A stretch of 64,000 nt of DNA from Cordilura impudica (Eukaryota; Arthropoda; Insecta; Diptera; Scathophagidae): assembly GCA_963682025.1 (NCBI GenBank), contig OY821522.1, positions 27,286,677 to 27,350,676 of the forward strand. The letters are read 5' to 3'. The notes beneath the pieces were generated by a model. That model was not told the DNA's origin and did no database searches. It saw nothing but the letters and a program-made list of their open reading frames with translations. A program made the translations under genes and the position numbers. Shown here in pieces: positions 45,464-54,408 of this stretch (its first letter is position 1; each line of letters begins with the position of its first letter).

Positions 45464-46515
45464 TCACCAAGCGCCATCTTTTTCATCTGTTCCGGGAAGT
45501 GAATTCTTTGGCACCAACAGAATTGGGCTATTGTATTCCGAAAATGATGGTTCGATTTTCTTGTCATCTATTAGTTTTTCAACCTGTTTGTTTATTTCCT
45601 CCTTATGAGATTCTGGTATGCGATAATTTTTAATATACGTTGGTTGATTATCTTTTACTCTCAGTTTTTGTTCATAGAAATTGTTGGTAGTAATTGTTTC
45701 AGTCCCTAAGCCAAAAATATCATTGTATTCTAAACAAAGCTTAGTTAAAATTGTTCTGAACTCTTCAGGAAAGTTTCCCTTCAAAAGGTCCAAAACTTCA
45801 GATTTTCTTTGGCTATTTTTATGTGGTTTTTGTTTTCCTATTTCATAGTCAGACATTTTCTCGGTTTTTATGTTATTTTGCCTAATTGTTACTATTTTAT
45901 GTGTGGTATTTAAAAAACGAACCAATGCGTTATTTGATTTTACCAGTGTATTTGGTACAAAGACACCTGGTACGATTTCTTGATTTGGTATTAGTACATC
46001 GTCTTCAAGCTCCGGAAACCTGATTTGACGAATCACTTCTGACCTTCGTGGGAGTGTTATTCCATTGAAGCTGTTCGTAAGTGGAATTTCTATTACATGC
46101 GACAGATTGGGTGGTCGTAGTACGAGGTAATCATGGTTCCCATTGAAATCTAGTATACATTTATACTTCTTAAAAAAATCCATTCCAAGGATACCGTCGC
46201 AAGGTATTGGAAAATTATTTTGCACTACTTGGAAATCATGTGGTATCAAAAAACCTCTAAATTTTAGGTCAATAAATACATTACCTATTGAACGAATTTT
46301 ACCCTGTCCTATTTCACTCAATGTGGTTGTTCTGTTTCTGTTAATTTGTGTTTGATAAAAATGTTTAGTTTTTATAACCGAAATGTCTGCTCCTGTATCT
46401 ACCAACAGTGTTACCGTGTTGTTCGTGTCGTTAATTTTTATATTAACATAAAAACTTAAGCTGAGGTTAAGGTTGTATATGTAGTTGGTATTGTTATTAT
46501 GATATATCTCAGAGG
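45464..46515 (-). pseudogene. Element C protease and reverse transcriptase N-terminus
   Basis: The frame opens near 46515, overlapping the end of gag in the -1 frame. It has the protease motif LLVDTGADISVIK, ILGMDFFKKYKC and the linker to NNFYEQKLRVKDNQP, then KKIEPSFSEYNSPILLVPK. It stops at 45464 after DEKDGAW, because a deletion of several bases removes the next residues. The continuation VIDYMQINKKLIS is in a shifted frame up to the E insertion. The methionine at 46405 is within the protease active site and not a true start. Expression in the intact relative probably uses -1 frameshifting; I see no classical slippery heptamer. Confidence 0.88.
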
Positions 46516-46518
46516 ATT

Positions 46519-47649
46519 TTAGCAGTTTTCCGAATCATTTTCATGTGACTCTGCTGCTCTGACGTAATTTCTGTTACGTCTGTGGTTCTGATTTTGTTGA
46601 ACCCTGTTGTAAATAGGTTTTTGTTGGGGTCTGCCGTTGTTACTGTTATTACTATTATTGCGTGGGTAATTGTACCTTCCACGATATTGTCTGTAGTTAT
46701 TATTTCGGTTAAACTTCTGCCCGAAATACAATACGGCATTTTGTTGCCCTGTTGCTTCAGTGCAACTGTTTATGAATTTGCCAACGGCCTCATTCATGTT
46801 ACTGAATTGGCCTGCTTCCATGATAAGTTTAACTTTATCGATGGTGCAATTTTTGGTTAGTGCCTTTACTGCAACCTGTGTTGAATATTTACATGCCAAT
46901 TCGCATGGCAAACCATCTGATAAATAGGCATTTTCTAATGACTTCGTTAAATTCTCTATTTCACTGCAATAGTTATTGGCAGTTTTATTGTTTTGTCGGG
47001 TATTCATTATTTTTGCTGTCAATACCTCAACCGACTCGCCCTTTACTGAGTTTTTTAGTTTATGTATTATCTCAGTAATGGTTTGTTCATTACCTATTAA
47101 ATTTCTTGCACTTCCCTTTAACTTTGTTTTTATTAAAGAGACTGCGATAGATTCGTGGTCACCTTTGATGGATTCTATTAACTGTAACGAGTCTATAAAG
47201 GAACGTAAATTTTCTGGTTTTCCATCAAATTCTATGATCAGCTTTGAAGCTGTGTTCAGAAAGTCAACGACTGTTTGTGTCATTTTTACTTCTGTATTTT
47301 CCAAAGAGGTTCCAATATTCTCTGAATTTTCAGTTTCTACTAAGAATTTTACCTCTTCGTGTAGTGTATCTGGTAATTTTACCTTAACACCCTTCTTAGA
47401 CGATATAATCAGGATTCTAGTCTTGACATCTAAGAAAAAACTTTCAGCAGCTGTCCTCTGTGGTGTCGTGAGTCTGTTATAATTTGCATTTAGCAAAACC
47501 CTGATTTGTTCTAACTTTTCGCATAAGATTCTAATATGTTTTATTATTGTTTCCTCTTTTGTGCTTCTATCTATATTTAAACATTTATAAGATTTGTCGA
47601 ACTCCTCTTTGATTAGTCTCACCTTCTGAATTATTTCTTGCCAATCCAT
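46519..47649 (-). CDS. Element C gag (412/mdg1 type), intact
   Basis: 376 residues starting MDWQEIIQKVRLIKEEF. Capsid-like blocks are TASKLIIEFDGKPENLRSF, SLIKTKLKGSARNLIG and NYCSEIENLTKSLENAYL. The tail is asparagine/arginine/glutamine-rich (RGRYNYPRNNSNN) without a CCHC zinc knuckle, as in the 412 group. It begins 12 bases after the small upstream frame ends and overlaps the protease frame at its 3' end. Open throughout, so C could in principle supply capsid protein. Confidence 0.9.
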   Translation of the reverse strand: MDWQEIIQKVRLIKEEFDKSYKCLNIDRSTKEETIIKHIRILCEKLEQIRVLLNANYNRLTTPQRTAAESFFLDVKTRILIISSKKGVKVKLPDTLHEEVKFLVETENSENIGTSLENTEVKMTQTVVDFLNTASKLIIEFDGKPENLRSFIDSLQLIESIKGDHESIAVSLIKTKLKGSARNLIGNEQTITEIIHKLKNSVKGESVEVLTAKIMNTRQNNKTANNYCSEIENLTKSLENAYLSDGLPCELACKYSTQVAVKALTKNCTIDKVKLIMEAGQFSNMNEAVGKFINSCTEATGQQNAVLYFGQKFNRNNNYRQYRGRYNYPRNNSNNSNNGRPQQKPIYNRVQQNQNHRRNRNYVRAAESHENDSENC

Positions 47650-47660
47650 GGGAAAATTAT

Positions 47661-47879
47661 TTAAATTTTGTTTAAGTCATTGGCTCTGCTCAAATATTTC
47701 TTTTTTAATTTCTTGGTGTTTAAGGCATAAATATGTAATGCAAAATTTAAGCTAATCAGTACGGTTATTATTAGTAAACAACACTCAATTAATTTTAGGT
47801 CGATTGAGTCTTCTTTTATTTCAACTTCATTAATAACATTTGCATTGGGATTCTCTATTTTTGATTGACGACCTCCCAT
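47661..47879 (-). CDS. Small membrane-type protein frame before gag (element C)
   Basis: 72 residues. It starts MGGRQSKIENPN, a good N-myristoylation context (glycine at 2, serine at 6). It then has an acidic stretch and one predicted membrane helix (LIECCLLIITVLISLNFALH) followed by a lysine-rich end (KKLKKKYLSR). It ends 12 bases before the gag ATG, so both could be read from one RNA. Element D has the same frame, also open. I do not know a named family. It might tether assembly to membranes, which is inference. Confidence 0.6.
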   Translation of the reverse strand: MGGRQSKIENPNANVINEVEIKEDSIDLKLIECCLLIITVLISLNFALHIYALNTKKLKKKYLSRANDLNKI

Positions 47880-48398
47880 TTTCTTTCGCTATTTATTTTG
47901 CATATTTTCCTATTATTTATTTCTATTAAATATTTTTCTGACTGCCTCAATAATCTAACCGAATCTTATATCTTGCTAATTATATATCTTCCCTAGTAAT
48001 TCATTATTTTTATCAATAGCTTATACTATTTTACATGCATCATTTTATTTATGTATATTTAATTTAAAAAAAATTTTTAATTTAATTTGTGTTTTTTTTT
48101 TTTCTCTCTTAAACAGCATAATTACAAAAGTTATTTTTTCTCTTTATATAATTGTATCAAGATTAAAAAATAGCTTTTTATACAGAACAAATCAGATTAA
48201 TTGAACTACATTCCTTAGTGGATTTTTATTTTTTTTTTTATCTCTTACAATTTTTTTCCCTCTTATAAATTATTGTGTTTTCTATTTATTTGTTTTTGTT
48301 TATTTGTCAAGAGCGGTTAACGCTTTCTGACCTACGGGTGCATAACGGGATGCTCCACTTTTTTTGTTTTTTTTTTTTTTTTTTTGTTTTTGGTAAAA

Positions 48399-48539
48399 CT
48401 AGGATGAACCTGTTAGGGGCATATTGATGTGTATATTGATATATACCAGAGGTCTTTTGATGTGTTTTTCCTTCTTTTTCTGCTGGCCCGTCCTTCTTCT
48501 ATACTCTTCTATGGAGATAGGTTTTGGCCCTTCCGCCAT
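48399..48539 (-). CDS. Leader micro-frame of element C (rearranged copy)
   Basis: 46 codons, starting MAEGPKPISIEEYRRR and ending MPLTGSS. The element D counterpart (63545-63763) is 72 residues. The two share the first 28 or so residues and the last few, with the middle altered in C by a small rearrangement. It lies about 200 bases after the primer site and upstream of gag. Role unknown; short upstream frames often modulate translation or sit in packaging regions. Confidence 0.5.
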   Translation of the reverse strand: MAEGPKPISIEEYRRRTGQQKKKEKHIKRPLVYINIHINMPLTGSS

Positions 48540-48735
48540 TGATTTTAAGCTCCACTGTCTTTAGGCCAGACAGTATATTCCTTCAACGCAGCTGATGGAT
48601 CGTTGTGGCTGATCCACCAGGACAAAATTATTATGTGTTTTTTTTTTTTTTATTATTATTATATTCAGGATTGCTCAATTTAAGAGCATAATCCTTGAAT
48701 TATATATATTTTCTGCAATGCTCATCTAAGGAGCA

Positions 48736-48750
48736 CTGGCAGGATCGCCA
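48736..48750 (-). promoter_or_regulatory. Element C primer-binding site
   Basis: TGGCGATCCTGCCAG on the minus strand directly adjoins the 5' LTR end. It begins with TGG, as expected for pairing with a tRNA CCA end. The same sequence adjoins the D LTR at 63965-63979. Confidence 0.8.
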
Positions 48751-49123
48751 TATAGCAAACAAGATACTTTTGTGTTTTAAATAGTATTTATTATTATTAT
48801 TATTTCAGCTCTATCTAGGAGCTAAACTATTAATTGATTGATTGATAAATTATTAATGAGTAATTGATTATAAAAGGTTCTTCTTTATATACATATTTTC
48901 AACCTATATTAACAACAACAATGTGTTACCTGCACTTGGGTCAGCATAAACATAAGTGTGCCAGCGTAACAACAACATACAATAAGAATATACGCAGTCA
49001 TACAATGTTTTGCAAATGCAGTGGTCAACAATATTGATATTTGTTATTTCCGCATTTGCAAACATTGCACGCTATGCAGTGTGGGTATTATACAGCACAC
49101 TACGAAAGTCGTGTTACGCTACA
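48751..49123 (-). repeat. Element C 5' LTR
   Basis: 373 bp, one mismatch against the 3' LTR. Adjoins the primer site inside and duplication GTAT outside. Confidence 0.95.
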
Positions 49124-49127
49124 GTAT

Positions 49128-50482
49128 ACATTTTCTAATACTAGAAAAGATAATACTTTATGCAATGTAAGAGAAATTTGGAAAAAAATTGAAGACAGCG
49201 CTAGATGGAGTAGCTACTTTCGAACAAAGCGACTTGTTCATCGTCAGCATCCTTCTGCCTATTACTTCAACTCATGCTTAATCAACTATTTAACTCAACA
49301 TTTGAAAGAAAAGAACATGAGAAATGTTTTTCTTTTTATATACGAGAGTTTGTATGAACAAGCTGAGCTTTTCCAATTTATAGCTTTCTCTACATTAACA
49401 TCGCTTTGATCAATTACAAATCTCGTAATGTGAAAAAAGCTCTTTTTGTTTTGCCAAACGTCCCATAGATGGGAACTGTAATGACATGTGAAATCTTAAC
49501 AGATTTATCACAATTGCATTGGACCGTATGTTTTGTATGTTAGTTTTTATGTATTGTCGATCTTGTGTTGTAATAATAATTAGTTATTTATAGTTCGGTT
49601 CGAGATCATGTATACATTTTCTAATACTAGAAAAGATAATACTTTATGCAATGTAAGAGAAATTTGGAAAAAATTGAAGACAGCGCTAGATGGAGTAGCT
49701 ACTTTCGAACAAAGCGACTTGTTCATCGTCAGCATCCTTCTGCCTATTACTTCAACTCATGCTTAATCAACTATTTAACTCAACATTTGAAAGAAAAGAA
49801 CATGAGAAATGTTTTTCTTTTTATATACGAGAGTTTGTATGAACAAGCTGAGCTTTTCCAATTTATAGCTTTCTCTACATTAACATCGCTTTGATCAATT
49901 ACAAATCTCGTAATGTGAAAAAAGCTCTTTTTGTTTTGCCAAACGTCCCATAGATGGGAACTGTAATGACATGTGAAATCTTAACAGATTTATCACAATT
50001 GCATTGGACCGTATGTTTTGTATGTTAGTTTTTATGTATTGTCGATCTTGTGTTGTAATAATAATTAGTTATTTATAGTTCGGTTCGAGATCATGTATAC
50101 ATTTTCTAATACTAGAAAAGATAATACTTTATGCAATGTAAGAGAAATTTGGAAAAAATTGAAGACAGCGCTAGATGGAGTAGCTACTTTCGAACAAAGC
50201 GACTTGTTCATCGTCAGCATCCTTCTGCCTATTACTTCAACTCATGCTTAATCAACTATTTAACTCAACATTTGAAAGAAAAGAACATGAGAAATGTTTT
50301 TCTTTTTATATACGAGAGTTTGTATGAACAAGCTGAGCTTTTCCAATTTATAGCTTTCTCTACATTAACATCGCTTTGATCAATTACAAATCTCGTAATG
50401 TGAAAAAAGCTCTTTTTGTTTTGCCAAACGTCCCATAGATGGGAACTGTAATGACATGTGAAATCTTAACAGATTTATCACA
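49128..50482 (+). repeat. 485-bp tandem repeat units (one partial, two further units)
   Basis: Copies at 49128-49535 (rest of unit 1, one extra A in an A run), 49536-50020 and 50021-50482 (ends early at the inversion) are nearly identical. Each unit has a 82-codon open frame (for example 49646-49894 and 50131-50379) containing RLVHRQHPSAYYFNSCL and EKNMRNVFLFIYESLYEQ. I do not recognise this frame. It may be chance or a TE protein fragment. Confidence 0.9.
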
Positions 50483-50694
50483 AATGTTGAGTTAAATAGT
50501 TGATTAAGCATGAGTTGAAGTAATAGGCAGAAGGATGCTGACGATGAACAAGTCGCTTTGTTCGAAAGTAGCTACTCCATCTAGCGCTGTCTTCAATTTT
50601 TTCCAAATTTCTCTTACATTGCATAAAGTATTATCTTTTCTAGTATTAGAAAATGTATACATGATCTCGAACCGAACTATAAATAACTAATTAT
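50483..50694 (-). repeat. Inverted arm of the 485-bp unit
   Basis: Reverse complement of about 212 bp of the unit (from ATAATTAGTTATTTATAGTT to AACTCAACATTT), apparently without mismatches. With unit 3 it forms a potential hairpin whose loop is the remainder of the unit. Confidence 0.9.
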
Positions 50695-51100
50695 AAATGC
50701 TGATGTTTTTTTTCGCAAAATTTCTATTTCAGGTTGTGATTTTTTCATTCTTGATTCATTCGTTTTTAGAATTATCCATTTTCTTATTGTTTTGTTTATT
50801 TTTGGTATTTCTAGTTTATATGTTTTATTTTAATCAGCTGTTTGCTGTTGTGGAAACAAAATCTCATAAAATGTCAAAAATGTTAGATGTAAAAGGTATG
50901 TATATATTTTGAAATAGACTTCAACTTAAATCTACTAGATTTTCTTTAGATGTAAACGCACTATAACGCTGCATTTTCCAGCTTGACTCACTTTAAACAA
51001 ACCAACTGCCGACCATCAACACTAAGCAAAACAGCGAATATTTTTAGTTTGTTAAGCAAACGGCAATCTCCTTACTTTTTCCGTAGGTGTTGTCATAATG

Positions 51101-51257
51101 ACATATATATATATACATATATAGAGATAGATAGATAACTAGTATAGATAGATAAATAGATTGATGAATTGTTAGATTGATAGATTTATATATAGATGGA
51201 TAGACAGATAGATGTATAGACAGATACATAGATTGACAGATATATAGACAGACAGAT
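51101..51257. repeat. GATA/GACA microsatellite
   Basis: Imperfect tetranucleotide tract on +, mainly GATA, with GACA towards the right end (ATAGACAGACAGATAC). Preceded by a short TA run. Confidence 0.9.
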
Positions 51258-51730
51258 ACTTACAAGATTCCTACTTGCGTCTGCTTTTAAAGGGTTTTCC
51301 GCTGCTAGCATCGCCGAGGAAAACATTATACAGCACAATATGAAATTTCCAAAATTGCTGTGGTTGCATAATTTGTGGCAGAATACCCGAAATCTAATAA
51401 AGTAGACAAGAAGAACTTCATTAGAAAAAAATTATCCCACCGTTACTTATTTAAAACAAAAGGATTAATAAATAATACATTAGTTAGAAAAAAATAATTA
51501 AACATAGAAGCTTATTTCAGCTATATATTTGCATTGATGAAATTTGGTTTGTATTTTGGTACATCCATTAATTGGCAAAATAAGCAGAGCTGCGAATGCG
51601 AATCTTCTACGTAGGCAGAGAATGCATAGAAGATAAAGATCCTGCTTATATAGTTGAATAAGAGAATAAGTCAACACCATATTTGAAAATATTTTGGGTT
51701 TCAATTCTCGATTTGTTCAAAAACAATCAA
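51258..51730. other. Unassigned AT-rich stretch
   Basis: Nothing recognisable. The mariner similarity begins at about 51735. Confidence 0.45.
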
Positions 51731-51734
51731 TAAT

Positions 51735-52108
51735 TTTCCAAAGAGCGTCGCATTATTATCTCTGAAAATCTCCTTTCTAGCTATCACAATGAAATGAAAG
51801 GCATCACTATGGCTGATGAGACTTGGATCTATGCCTACAACCCCCAAACAACCGACCCGAAAATATCGTACGCAAATCATTCAAAAATCAAAATCAAGGT
51901 CGTATTAACATGTTTACAGTCAACAGTGTTGAGCTTAAAGCTGAATCTCTACCATTCTGGGAATCGAAAACGTTGGCATAAGAGTGTTGTATCAGAGGGC
52001 GACAAACTGAAGGGGGTAACTTTGTTTGGAAAATACATAAAGATTTTTAATTTTATATCAAAAATCTCCTTTTCACTGGAACACCGTAGTATTCCTTTGG
52101 TTTTATGA
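51735..52108 (+). pseudogene. mariner transposase remnant with central deletion
   Basis: The frame runs SKERRIIISENLLSSYHNEM, then MADETWIYAYNPQTTDP and SKIKIKVVLTCLQ, the first catalytic region of mariner transposases (GDETWIY box, aspartate kept). It passes directly into NRKRWHKSVVSEGDKLKG, which resembles the family C-terminus (RWHKC...GDYFEG). The second and third catalytic regions (HDNAPAH and YSPDLAPCDFF types) are missing, a deletion of roughly 100 residues. Terminal inverted repeats were not identified. Confidence 0.75.
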
Positions 52109-52547
52109 GTTTTTTGGACATAAATAGAAAATAATGTTTCTTTGTTTACATTCTATTTTCTAAATTAAAAACAACGTGCTTTGCGTACATATTGCTGTTT
52201 CATTTAAACAATATAATCTAGCAAGTGCCATTTTTTTCAGTGTACGCACAAATGTTGTCATCAGGATATTGCATGACAGGGCCTCCATCTCAGATCAAGT
52301 GAACATAGCTTTTAGATATTGAAAATAGTCTTGTGTTGGGGAAGTTCAAGCAAACGGCGTACAAATAAAATAATTTTAGCAACCCTATAATTACGAGCCA
52401 ACTTGAAATTGAAAAAATTAACAATCCTCTTACTTCCAACCGAACAAAGGCATTTAAAACAGCTTTACCTATAAGACCTAAATAGTCTACCCCATAAAAA
52501 CAATGTTTTTTTTTAACTCTTTCTTTCCTTATGCATATGAGTCCTGA
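52109..52547. other. Unassigned stretch without a gene
   Basis: AT-rich and non-coding. Nothing recognised. Confidence 0.45.
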
Positions 52548-52890
52548 ATGTCTCCGCGACTGCGTGACTTTGCGTGAGTATTTTAAAATTAATCTGTGGT
52601 CACAGCAAGTCTATGGAACAAGTTTCAGATTGATTGGATGAGGGGAAATGGGGTTTAAATCACTCCGTGACTGTGCGTGACTAAGCGTGACTGTGCGTGA
52701 CTAAGTCACAGCAAGTGTATGGACTAAGTTTCAGATCGATCGGATGAGGGAAAATAACATTTAGAACACACCGTGACTGCGCGTGACTACCCCAAAAATA
52801 AACTTTAATCACAACAAGACTATAGGCCAAGTTTCAGATCAATTGGATGAGGGGGAATGGGGTCCACCCACGACAGACCGACAGAGAGTA
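52548..52890. repeat. Degenerate tandem repeat of about 105 bp (CGTGAC-rich)
   Basis: Three copies of a block with CAAGTTTCAGAT(T/C), GATTGGATGAGGGG and GTGACTGCGCGTGACTA-type sequence, starting near 52604, 52709 and 52813. Short CGTGACT repeats occur within the block. Confidence 0.8.
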
Positions 52891-53019
52891 TGAGTTAAAA
52901 GAAAGAGAGCAATCATACAGAGCAGAAATTAAGATTTTTAAGAAAGTTATACCAAGAATATGTACATATGTAGATGAGGATGTGCAAACTGCAATTTGGT
53001 CATCATGAAACTGATAATG

Positions 53020-53135
53020 CAAGAGTGGCAGATCTCAGAATGTTCATTTGAACATGGATCACATTCATGAAAAAGAGTGGCAGATCTCAGAATGTTCATT
53101 TGGCATAGCACTAAAATGGATCACAGTTATGAAGA
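53020..53135. repeat. Short tandem duplication
   Basis: GAGTGGCAGATCTCAGAATG occurs twice about 52 bp apart (about 53021 and 53075), each followed by TTCATTTG and then ATGGATCACA-like sequence. Confidence 0.8.
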
Positions 53136-53872
53136 AGAAGTTACGATAAGCAGCCATTTTCAGGGTTGACAAATATTTACTAAAAAGAGTTTAAAAACTT
53201 AATATCGAAAATATTTTTTAGGAGAAAATATGAAACTGGAATTGTTTTAAGAAAATGCAATATATTATATCTATATTATAAGTTGGAATAAAAAATAAAT
53301 TTTTTTTAAGGGTATACAAAGTTTTTTATTTATATTTAGGAACATTTTACTTTTAAATTAATTCATCATCATAATCATTGCCTTTATTTTATTAAAAAAA
53401 CGAAGCAGTAACCTGAAAAGGGTCTTTTTTATATTTTGTATCCCTGAAAAGGCCCTTTTTATATTATTATATTTTTTTTTTGGCCATGAAGAAGGCCTTT
53501 TATATGTTGAATTTCGCAACGTAGCAGGAAAGGCGAGCTTTTGTACCTTCCGTCATGGTTACCCCAAAGAACTAAATAGTGAAAAAAAAGAAAACTAAAT
53601 ATTTTATTAATAAGATTACAAAATGTGCTATCATTTATAATGGCGCTGTATTTCTTTTTTTTTTCTTTCCAAAACCAATTTGTAATTTTGTGGCAAACTT
53701 ATTTTTTTAAGAAATTTTACTTTTTTAAAGAAAAGGTACTATTCTAAGATAATTTACTTTTTTAACAAAGGTAATTTTTTAAGAAAAGGTACTTTAAAAA
53801 AATATTTTTTTCAGAAAATATAGTTTTTAAGAAAAGGTGTTTTTAAGAAAATCACCTTTTTAAAGAAGAGGT
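53136..53872. other. AT-rich stretch with degenerate short repeats
   Basis: No gene. AAAAGG(G)(C/T)CTTTTT(A) occurs at about 53417 and 53452. A TTTTTTAAGAAAAGGTACTTT-type degenerate motif (in pieces under 20 bases) recurs at about 53695-53870, just before element D. Confidence 0.6.
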
Positions 53873-54231
53873 TATATCAAACAAGATAGTTTTTATAAGA
53901 TAGTATTTATTTTATTTAGTACTTCAGCTCTATCTAGGAGCTGAGTCTTTTAATGCTAAATTATTAATGATTGATTGATTATAAAATGTTCTTCTTTATA
54001 TACATATTTTCAACCTATATTAACAACAATGTGTTACCTGCACTTGGGTCAGCATAAACATAAGTGTGCCAGCGTAACAACAACATACAATAACAATATA
54101 CGCAGTCATACAATGTTTTGCAAATGCAGTGGTCAACAATATTGATATTTGTTATTTCTGCATTTGCAAATATTGTACGCTATGCAGTGTGGGTATTATA
54201 CAGCACACTACGAAAGTCGTGTTACGCTACA
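53873..54231 (-). repeat. Element D 3' LTR
   Basis: 359 bp, related to the element C LTR but with small indels (for example a shorter region after ACAAGATAG). On minus it starts TGTAGCGTAACACGA. A polypurine tract AAAAAAGGAAGG adjoins at 54232. Confidence 0.93.
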
Positions 54232-54408
54232 CCTTCCTTTTTTATAAGAATGTTCATATAACATTTTTGTTCTATGGACATTCTTTTATTAATTGTACTG
54301 TTGGTTTTTTTTTTTTTGTGGTTGTATCAAGTGCAAGTTTCACATTTTACAATAAATTTATTTTATTTTATTTACAAATATAGATTTAAAGAAAAGAATG
54401 CATATTGT

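Larger units (their letters stand above)
41497..49123 (-). mobile_element. 412/mdg1-type gypsy LTR retrotransposon C (7627 bp)
   Basis: Complete insertion on the minus strand with 373-bp LTRs at both ends and the 4-bp target duplication GTAT at 41493-41496 and 49124-49127. The target is a 485-bp unit, whose sequence is restored exactly when C is removed. LTRs differ at one position (T at 41813, C at 49067), so the insertion is recent. Order on minus: LTR, primer site, micro-frame, small membrane-protein frame, gag, protease, solo LTR of E inside pol, reverse transcriptase to integrase, polypurine tract, LTR. Confidence 0.96.
41419..50694. mobile_element. Foldback-like element of 485-bp tandem units with an inverted arm
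   Basis: Three direct copies of a 485-bp unit are followed by a shorter inverted copy. The 11-bp direct repeat AAATGCTGATG flanks the block at 41408-41418 and 50695-50705, like a target duplication; Drosophila foldback elements give 9-bp duplications. Unit 1 is split by element C (41419-41496 and 49128-49535). Units 2 and 3 are 49536-50020 and 50021-50482. The inverted arm is 50483-50694. No transposase is present. Confidence 0.7.
40985..50968. mobile_element. Putative outer element with short inverted termini (contains everything to 50968)
   Basis: The left end TATAGAGCGTTTACCTCTAA (40984-41003) and the reverse complement of the right end (TATAGTGCGTTTACATCTAA, near 50966-50947) match at 18 of 20 bases. 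Similarity then weakens to about 28 of 36. The remaining non-repeat sequence between them is 40985-41407 and 50706-50968. No transposase and no target duplication were found. The superfamily is unknown and this could be coincidental flanking repeats. Confidence 0.4.

Noticed and set aside
46976..47482. 168-codon + strand frame, also at 62084-62590
   Set aside because: Antisense shadow of gag in elements C and D.
49041..49409. 122-codon frame spanning the LTR/485-bp unit junction
   Set aside because: Its start lies in the element C LTR. It is a chance fusion created by the insertion.
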